Assembly (NCBI RefSeq): GCF_001641335.1
Contig: NZ_LVEM01000001.1
Coordinates: 54,149 to 118,148, forward strand
Origin: Bradyrhizobium stylosanthis
Lineage (GTDB): Bacteria > Pseudomonadota > Alphaproteobacteria > Rhizobiales > Xanthobacteraceae
DNA length: 64,000 nucleotides
Direction: 5' to 3'
The notes under the pieces were generated by a model, which was given only the letters and a program-made list of their open reading frames with translations, was not told where the DNA came from and did not search any database. This document shows positions 58,534 to 64,000 of this stretch, one piece after another (the first letter of the stretch is position 1; every line of letters starts with the position of its first letter). A program made the position numbers and the translations under genes.

Positions 58534-58776
58534 GTGAAGGCACGTGTTACCGTTACCCTGAAGACCGGCATCCTCGATCCGCAGGGCAAGGCCATCGAAG
58601 GCGCGCTGAAGTCGCTCGGCGTCGACGGCGTCGCCAGCGTCCGCCAGGGCAAGGTGTTCGACATCGAGCTCGCCGGCGCCGACAAGGCCAAGGCCGAAGC
58701 CGCGCTGAAGGAAGCTGCCGACAAGCTGCTGGCGAACACGGTGATCGAGAACTATCGGGTCGAGTTGATCGGCTGA
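58534..58776 (+). CDS. purS: FGAM synthase PurS subunit
   Basis: 80 residues, start GTG 58534. It has the PurS fold with TLKTGILDPQGKAIEGALKSLGVDGVASVRQGKVFDIEL. It bridges PurQ and PurL in the multi-subunit FGAM synthetase. It is 13 bp downstream of purC. Confidence 0.94.
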   Translation: MKARVTVTLKTGILDPQGKAIEGALKSLGVDGVASVRQGKVFDIELAGADKAKAEAALKEAADKLLANTVIENYRVELIG

Positions 58777-58912
58777 GGAGCGTGGCCCCAGCCTCGCTGG
58801 GGCCGCGATCTCTTTCCTATCTGCGTGGCGGCGCATCCGCCGCGTACGACCATCATCCCCAACGCGCGCCGAGCCTTCAACCGAAGCGGCACTGGCTACG
58901 ACCAGTCGAAGC

Positions 58913-59929
58913 TCACAGCCAGCCGACGCGGCGGAAGCGCCAGTAGAGCGCGCCGCAGGCGGCCAGCATCACGCCGAGCAGCATGTAGTAGCCGTACTCC
59001 CATTCCAGCTCCGGCATGTGCTTGAAGTTCATGCCGTAGATGCCGGCAAGCGCGGTCGGGATGGCGATGATCGCCAGCCACGAGGCGAGCTTCTTCGACA
59101 CCGCGGTCTCCTGTGCCTGTCCGACCAGGAGGCTCGCCTCGAAGGCGAAGGCCAGCACCTCGCGCATGGAATCGATGCGCTCCTGGATGTTCCTGACGTG
59201 GTCGGTGACGTCGCGGAACAGCGGCTGCATGGCCTGCCGGACCATCGCCAGCTCGTCATGCTCCAGGCGCCGGCAGACCTCCACCAGCGGGCCGATCGCG
59301 GTCCTGAGCCGCAGGAGGTCGCGACGCAGCATGTAGAGCCGCTCGATCTGCGCCTTGCTGATCGGCTTGGAGAGCACGTCGTCCTCGATGCCCTCGACCT
59401 CGTCGTGGATGCTCTCGAGCACCGGCGAGTAATTGTCGACGATGAAATCGAGGATCGCATAGAGGATGTAGTCCTCGCCGCGCGCGAGCGCTCGCGGGCA
59501 GCTCTCGCAGCGTTCGCGCACCGGCGTATAGGAGGTCGAGGCGCCATGGCGCACCGAGACCAGATAGCCTTCCCCGACGAAGATGTGCGTCTCGCCGAAG
59601 GCGATGCGGCCCTCGATCAGCTGCGCCGTCCGCGCCACGATGAACAGGGCCTCGCCATATTGCTCGATCTTGGGGCGCTGATGGGCGTGGTCGGCATCCT
59701 CGATAGCGAGGTCGTGCAGGTCGAACTGCTTCTGCACCGCGCCGAGCAGCGCCATGTCCGGCTCGTGCAGCCCGATCCAGACCACGTGGCCGGGCTTGGC
59801 CCGCCAGCTCGACGCTTCGCTGATGGCGATGTTGGCAATGCGCCTGCCGTCGACATAGGCGCCGGCGGCGACGACGCCCTCGGTGGATACCGGCTCGGAT
59901 TGGGATGCAGGCGGCGACGGGACGTTCAT
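58913..59929 (-). CDS. corA: CorA-family divalent-cation transporter
   Basis: 338 residues. A large N-terminal cytoplasmic domain with a long helical stalk, then two C-terminal transmembrane helices with the GMNF signature ([17 protein letters not shown]) between them. It moves Mg2+ and possibly Co2+ or Ni2+. It is inverted between purS and purQ, breaking an otherwise continuous pur cluster. Confidence 0.9.
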   Translation of the reverse strand: MNVPSPPASQSEPVSTEGVVAAGAYVDGRRIANIAISEASSWRAKPGHVVWIGLHEPDMALLGAVQKQFDLHDLAIEDADHAHQRPKIEQYGEALFIVARTAQLIEGRIAFGETHIFVGEGYLVSVRHGASTSYTPVRERCESCPRALARGEDYILYAILDFIVDNYSPVLESIHDEVEGIEDDVLSKPISKAQIERLYMLRRDLLRLRTAIGPLVEVCRRLEHDELAMVRQAMQPLFRDVTDHVRNIQERIDSMREVLAFAFEASLLVGQAQETAVSKKLASWLAIIAIPTALAGIYGMNFKHMPELEWEYGYYMLLGVMLAACGALYWRFRRVGWL

Positions 59930-60095
59930 GGCTCCAATCCCGGCAATTCGTCAGGCAAAAACGCCCAAGGCTATGGCCTGTGTACAAGGCCGCCCGGCAA
60001 GGCTAGCACTGGTAAAATCCCCGTCAAATGGCTATGTCTCTTCACGAATTGGCCCTTTGGCCAGCCCCGATTCCCGTCACCGCCGGAACCTGAAC

Positions 60096-60797
60096 ATGAA
60101 AGCCGCCTTCCTCGTCTTTCCCGGAATCAACCGTGAGCGCGACATGGCGCGCGCCTTGAGGCTGATCTCCGGCAGCGAGCCCGCGATGGTCTGGCACGCC
60201 GAGACGTCGCTGCCGGCGGGCACCGACCTCGTGGTCGTGCCGGGCGGCTTCTCCTATGGCGATTACCTGCGCTGTGGCGCAATCGCGGCGCGTGCGCCGG
60301 TAATGGATGCGGTGCGCGACTACGCGGCCAAGGGCGGCCTCGTGCTCGGCGTCTGCAACGGCTTCCAGATCCTGTGCGAGTCCGGCCTGTTGCCGGGCGT
60401 GCTGATGCGCAATGCGCGGCTGAAGTTCATCTGCAAGGACGTGCATCTGCGCGTCGAGCGCTCCGACACGCCGTTCACGCGCGGCTACAATGCCGGCCAG
60501 GTGATCCGCGTGCCGGTCGCCCATGGCGAGGGCAATTACGAGGCGGACGAGGAGACCATCAAGCGGCTCGAAGGCGAGGGGCGGGTGCTCTATCGCTACT
60601 GCTCGGCCGACGGCGTGGTGGACGAGAGCCACAACATCAACGGCGCGGCGCATTCCATCGCCGGCCTCGTCAACGACAAGGGCAACGTGCTCGGCATGAT
60701 GCCGCATCCGGAAAACCACGTCGAAGACATCATGGGCTGCACCGACGGCCGCGGCCTGTTCGCCGGCCTCGCCCAGCATCTGGAAAAGGCCGCGTGA
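60096..60797 (+). CDS. purQ: FGAM synthase glutaminase subunit PurQ
   Basis: 233 residues. Class I amidotransferase with the nucleophile Cys in [10 protein letters not shown], and HPENH toward the C-terminus giving the His/Glu dyad. It supplies ammonia to PurL. Its stop overlaps the next gene start by GTGA. Confidence 0.96.
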   Translation: MKAAFLVFPGINRERDMARALRLISGSEPAMVWHAETSLPAGTDLVVVPGGFSYGDYLRCGAIAARAPVMDAVRDYAAKGGLVLGVCNGFQILCESGLLPGVLMRNARLKFICKDVHLRVERSDTPFTRGYNAGQVIRVPVAHGEGNYEADEETIKRLEGEGRVLYRYCSADGVVDESHNINGAAHSIAGLVNDKGNVLGMMPHPENHVEDIMGCTDGRGLFAGLAQHLEKAA

Positions 60798-61768
60798 TTG
60801 CGCTCGTGTTGAAGCGTTCGCTCGCCGCGCTCGCGGCGCTGTCGTTCGCGACTGCCGCGTTCGCGCAGGATTATCCCAAGCGCCCGATCACCATGATCGT
60901 GCCGTTCGCGGCTGGCGGCACTTCCGACGTGATCGCGCGCACGGTGGCCGAGCAGATGAGCGTTGCGCTCGGCCAGACCATCGTGATCGAGAACGTAGCG
61001 GGCGCAGGCGGCTCGACCGCGCTGGCGCGCGCCTCGCGCGCCGAGCCCGACGGCTACACGATCGCGATCGGCAACGCCGGCACCAATGCCGCGACCTACA
61101 CCATCTATCCCAAGCTACCGTTCACGCCCGAGTCCTTCGTGCCGATCGCGATGGTGGCGAAGACGTTCGGCATCATCGCGCTGCGCAAGGATTTTCCGGC
61201 GAAGGACCTCAAGGAGTTCATCGCCTACGCCAAGGCCAATCCGGGCAAGATCAATCTCGGCCATGCCGGCGTCGGCTCCTCGAACTACCTGATCTGCAAG
61301 AGCTTCGTCACCGCCGCCGGGATCGACGCGACCCTGGTCGGCTATCGCGGCGCCGCACCGGCGCTGACCGACGCCGTCGGTAGCCAGATCGACGGCGTCT
61401 GCGATGCCGCGGCCTCCGTCTCGCAGTCGATCAACGAGAAGCTGGTGCGTGGCCTCGTGGTCGGCTCGACCGTTCGGCTTGCGACGCTGCCGGACCTGCC
61501 GACGTCGTCTGAAGCCGGGCTGCCGGAGTTCGAGGCGCAGGGCTGGAATGGCCTGTTCGCGCCCAAGGGCACCCCGCCGGCGGTGATCGCCAAGCTGAAT
61601 GCCGCTGCGCGGACCGCGGTCGAGACCGACGCGGTGAAGAAGCGCTTTGTCGACCTTTCGACCGTTGCCCCCGATGACAACGAGCACACGCCGGAGCTGC
61701 TGCAGCAGCTAGTGACGCGCGACGTCGAGAAATACCGGAAGATGCTGGCGGACGACGCCAAGCAGTAA
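60794..61768 (+). CDS. TctC/Bug-type tripartite tricarboxylate transporter binding protein
   Basis: 324 residues. Signal peptide ending AFAQ, then [61 protein letters not shown] and [19 protein letters not shown], the Bug family. It binds a carboxylate or other anion in the periplasm. GTG overlaps the purQ stop, implying coupled translation with a purine enzyme. No tctA/tctB partner is present here. Confidence 0.87.
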   Translation: MIALVLKRSLAALAALSFATAAFAQDYPKRPITMIVPFAAGGTSDVIARTVAEQMSVALGQTIVIENVAGAGGSTALARASRAEPDGYTIAIGNAGTNAATYTIYPKLPFTPESFVPIAMVAKTFGIIALRKDFPAKDLKEFIAYAKANPGKINLGHAGVGSSNYLICKSFVTAAGIDATLVGYRGAAPALTDAVGSQIDGVCDAAASVSQSINEKLVRGLVVGSTVRLATLPDLPTSSEAGLPEFEAQGWNGLFAPKGTPPAVIAKLNAAARTAVETDAVKKRFVDLSTVAPDDNEHTPELLQQLVTRDVEKYRKMLADDAKQ

Positions 61769-61950
61769 GCGGCCTTCGTTCGCAGCCTCATGAACCTGCA
61801 ACGCGCTCGGGACGACTGATTCCTCGTCGCCATCAAGGCGTGCGCGTCCCCTGCTGCTGATTTCCAGGGCTGCGAGCAACTCAAAGTTGTTCTGTCGCTG
61901 CGATTGCGATATCAGGGAGCGTGCGCTGTCGTTGTGCCCGTGGATGTCAC

Positions 61951-62688
61951 ATGCCCGTTGCCCTGATCGTTCTTCTGCTCGATCTCACGCTGATCTATCA
62001 CGCCTCGCGAACCGGGCGGTTGCGACCCTGGGCTTTCATCATCCTGCTGGTGCCGATGATGGGCGCGCTCGCCTATATCGCGGTCGAGCTCATTCCCGAA
62101 TGGTTTTCCAGTCCCGGTGCCCGGCAGGCGCGTCAGCGCGTCGCCAACCGGCTCGATCCGGAGAAGCGCTATCGCGAGCTATCGGACCGGCTGGCTGACG
62201 CAGACACCATCGCCAACCGCGCGGCACTGGCGGATGAGTGCGTAAATGTCGGCCGGTTCGCCGAAGCCGAGCAGCATTATGACCACATCCTGAAGCTGCC
62301 GATGGGGCACGATCCCGCCTATGCGTTTCGCAAGGCGCAGGCCGAGTTTTCCGCCAAGCGTCCCGCCGACGCGCTCACGACGCTCGACGATCTCCAGAAG
62401 CAATGGCCGGACTTCGATTCCGCGGACGCGCACCTGCTCTACGCCCGCGCGCTCGCCGAGGTCGGCCGGACCGACGAGGCGCTGGAGGAATATCACGCTC
62501 TCACCGGCTATTTCCCCGGCGCCGAAGCGCGGGTGCGCTACGGCATGTTGCTGCAGACGGTTGGACGTAGCGCCGAGGCGCGCATGGTCTTCAACGAGCT
62601 GCTGATCCAGATGCGCCGTGCGCCGAAATATCTGCGCAAGGCACAGGCCGAATGGCTCTCGATCGCCGAGAAGCAACTTTCGACATAG
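61951..62688 (+). CDS. membrane-anchored TPR protein
   Basis: 245 residues. Two transmembrane helices at the N-terminus (VALIVLLLDLTLIYHASR, WAFIILLVPMMGALAYIAVELI) and TPR-like repeats in the C-terminal half (NVGRFAEAEQHYDHILKLPMGHDPAYAF, EVGRTDEALEEYHALTGYFPGAEARVRYGMLLQTVGRSAEARMVF). The topology places the TPRs in the cytoplasm or periplasm. Start 61951 is chosen because the alternatives upstream are Arg/Cys-rich. Confidence 0.75.
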   Translation: MPVALIVLLLDLTLIYHASRTGRLRPWAFIILLVPMMGALAYIAVELIPEWFSSPGARQARQRVANRLDPEKRYRELSDRLADADTIANRAALADECVNVGRFAEAEQHYDHILKLPMGHDPAYAFRKAQAEFSAKRPADALTTLDDLQKQWPDFDSADAHLLYARALAEVGRTDEALEEYHALTGYFPGAEARVRYGMLLQTVGRSAEARMVFNELLIQMRRAPKYLRKAQAEWLSIAEKQLST

Positions 62689-62723
62689 GGGAGGCCGGGC
62701 CGAGCGGCTTCAGCTTGACGATC

Positions 62724-64000
62724 TCACAGAAACACCAGCGAGATCCACGGCACGAAGGTGATCAGGAGCAGGCCGAGGAACAGCCAGGCCAGATAGATCC
62801 AGATCCGGCGCATGCCCGCGTCCGGCGACACGCCGCCGATGCTGCAGGCGGCGTAATAGCAGAGGCCGAATGGCGGGGCGAACAGGCCAAGGCCCATCGC
62901 CAGGATCACCACCATCGCATAATGCACCTCGTTGATGCCGAACGTTGCCGCGACCGGGAACAGCAACGGACCGAACAGCACGATGGCGGGAATCCCCTCC
63001 AGCACGCTGCCGAGCACGATGAAGGCGACCACCGAGATCAAGAGGAAGCCGTAAGCGCCGCCAGGCACGCCGGCCATGCGCGCGGCCAGATCATGCGAGA
63101 AGCCGGATTGCGCCAGCGCCCATGCCATCGCGCTCGCTGCCCCCACGATGAACAGGATCGAGCCGGAGAGCGACGCGGTCTGCACCAGCATCGGCAGCAC
63201 GTTCTTCCAGACGAGGCTGCCGCGATAGATGATGAGGCCGAGCACGAGGCAGTATGCGATGCCGATGGTCGAGACTTCGGTTGCGGTCGCAAATCCCTCG
63301 ACCACCGCGCTGCGGATCAGGAACGGTAGCGCCAACGCCGGCAGCGCCGCCCAGAATGTCTTCGCCACCACCGACATCGGCGCACGCGCGACCTTGACTG
63401 CGGCGTTCTCCTCCGTGCCCGCGCGATAGCGCGCGACGAAAGCGAGCACGATCGCCAGCACGATGCCAGGCAGGATGCCGGCGGTGAACAGGGCCGCGAT
63501 CGAGACACCGGTGACGGAGGCGATCGCGATCAGCACGATCGATGGCGGAATGGTCTCGCTCATCGCGCCCGACGCCGCCAGCAGCGACACCAGCTCGCCA
63601 TCCTTCATGCCGCGCTTGCGCATCTCGGGAAACAGCACCGGCGCGATGGCGGCCATGTCGGCAGTTTTCGAGCCGGAGATGCCCGAGACCAGCAGCATGG
63701 CGCCCAGCATCACATAGGATAGTCCGCCCCTGATATGGCCGAGCATCGAGGCGAGGAACGCGACCATGACGCGCGCCATGCCGGTCTGCTCGACGAGTTG
63801 TCCCAGCAGCACGAACAGCGGCACGGCGAGCAGGATCAGCGAGCTCATGCCCTCATCGATCCGCCCGACCACGACCAGCAGCGGCGTCCGCGTCGTGGTG
63901 AGCAGGAAGGCGACGGTCGCAAGACAGAAGGAAAACGCGATCGGCACGCCCGCCATCACGGCGCATCCGAGCAGGCCGACGAAGAAGATCAGCAGGTTCC
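62724..64000 (-). CDS. TRAP transporter large permease (DctM), partial at 5' end
   Basis: At least 425 residues; the frame runs through the window edge (NLLIFFVGLLGCAVMAGVPIAFSFCLATVAFLL), so the N-terminus is missing. DctM-type multi-pass pattern: SGSKTADMAAIAPVLFPEMRKRG, SAMSETIPPSIVLIAIAS, GLFAPPFGLCYYAAC. It couples Na+ or H+ to uptake of dicarboxylates or other anions with small permease and binding protein, which would lie beyond the edge. Confidence 0.88.
   Translation of the reverse strand, partial: NLLIFFVGLLGCAVMAGVPIAFSFCLATVAFLLTTTRTPLLVVVGRIDEGMSSLILLAVPLFVLLGQLVEQTGMARVMVAFLASMLGHIRGGLSYVMLGAMLLVSGISGSKTADMAAIAPVLFPEMRKRGMKDGELVSLLAASGAMSETIPPSIVLIAIASVTGVSIAALFTAGILPGIVLAIVLAFVARYRAGTEENAAVKVARAPMSVVAKTFWAALPALALPFLIRSAVVEGFATATEVSTIGIAYCLVLGLIIYRGSLVWKNVLPMLVQTASLSGSILFIVGAASAMAWALAQSGFSHDLAARMAGVPGGAYGFLLISVVAFIVLGSVLEGIPAIVLFGPLLFPVAATFGINEVHYAMVVILAMGLGLFAPPFGLCYYAACSIGGVSPDAGMRRIWIYLAWLFLGLLLITFVPWISLVFL

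Noticed and set aside
61115..61884. minus-strand frames across the TctC-type gene
   Set aside because: Antisense to a gene with a signal peptide and clear Bug-family motifs.

Overview
The window is high-GC alphaproteobacterial chromosome. Its gene content, the RecA, PurC and GcvP protein sequences, a GAAC-N7-GAAC SOS box and many REP-like palindromes all point to Bradyrhizobium or a close relative in the Nitrobacteraceae. I see no tRNA, rRNA, CRISPR array, prophage or intact insertion sequence. It is mostly core and soil-lifestyle genes, with two stretches of very small genes and non-coding elements.

Layout. 1-5.5 kb: the tail of a Lys/Ala-rich protein, two small membrane-type genes facing two tandem XRE/MmyB-type regulators, a thioesterase, a DsbA-like oxidoreductase and a FemAB/CelD-like acetyltransferase. 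5.7-8.8 kb: CcoG, a BigR/SqrR-type regulator with the diagnostic cysteine pair, and a divergent operon of two YeeE/YedE sulfur-transport proteins and a CMD/AhpD-like protein. 8.9-17.1 kb: small secreted proteins and lipoproteins, PilZ, HdeA-like and DUF proteins, two tandem putative sRNAs, several microproteins, and about 1 kb of repeated GTGTCCTAAT motifs. 17.2-24.3 kb: recA with its LexA box, a DUF1835-like gene, and the gcvT-gcvH-gcvP glycine cleavage operon behind a tandem glycine riboswitch. 24.5-32.4 kb: alaS, a cyclic-nucleotide-gated K+ channel, a DUF3455 protein, icd, and trmJ fused to a DUF559 nuclease-like domain. 32.5-44.7 kb: an NTF2-like protein, SDR/LysR divergent pair, TPR protein, DUF1254 protein, diguanylate cyclase, hotdog-like protein, quinone oxidoreductase plus MddA-type methyltransferase, a regulator-hydrolase fusion, and TetR. 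44.9-47.6 kb: OsmC, acyl-CoA dehydrogenase-like protein and rhodanese.

47.6-53.5 kb is the most complete regulatory system. A PAS-AAA+-Fis enhancer-binding protein faces an operon of a CmpA/NrtA-type binding protein, permease, ATPase and cyanase (CynS). The shared intergenic region has three ACGA-N4-TCGT palindromes and a near-consensus sigma-54 promoter. I read this as a dedicated sigma-54-controlled cyanate uptake and degradation system. Its activator and inducer are, as far as I can tell from sequence alone, unassigned.

53.6-64 kb: an actinobacterial-like long PurB, a PEP-mutase-family protein with a LysR regulator, the F1-ATPase zeta inhibitor, purC-purS, an inverted CorA-family gene, purQ overlapping a TctC/Bug binding protein, a TPR membrane protein and a TRAP large permease cut by the window edge.
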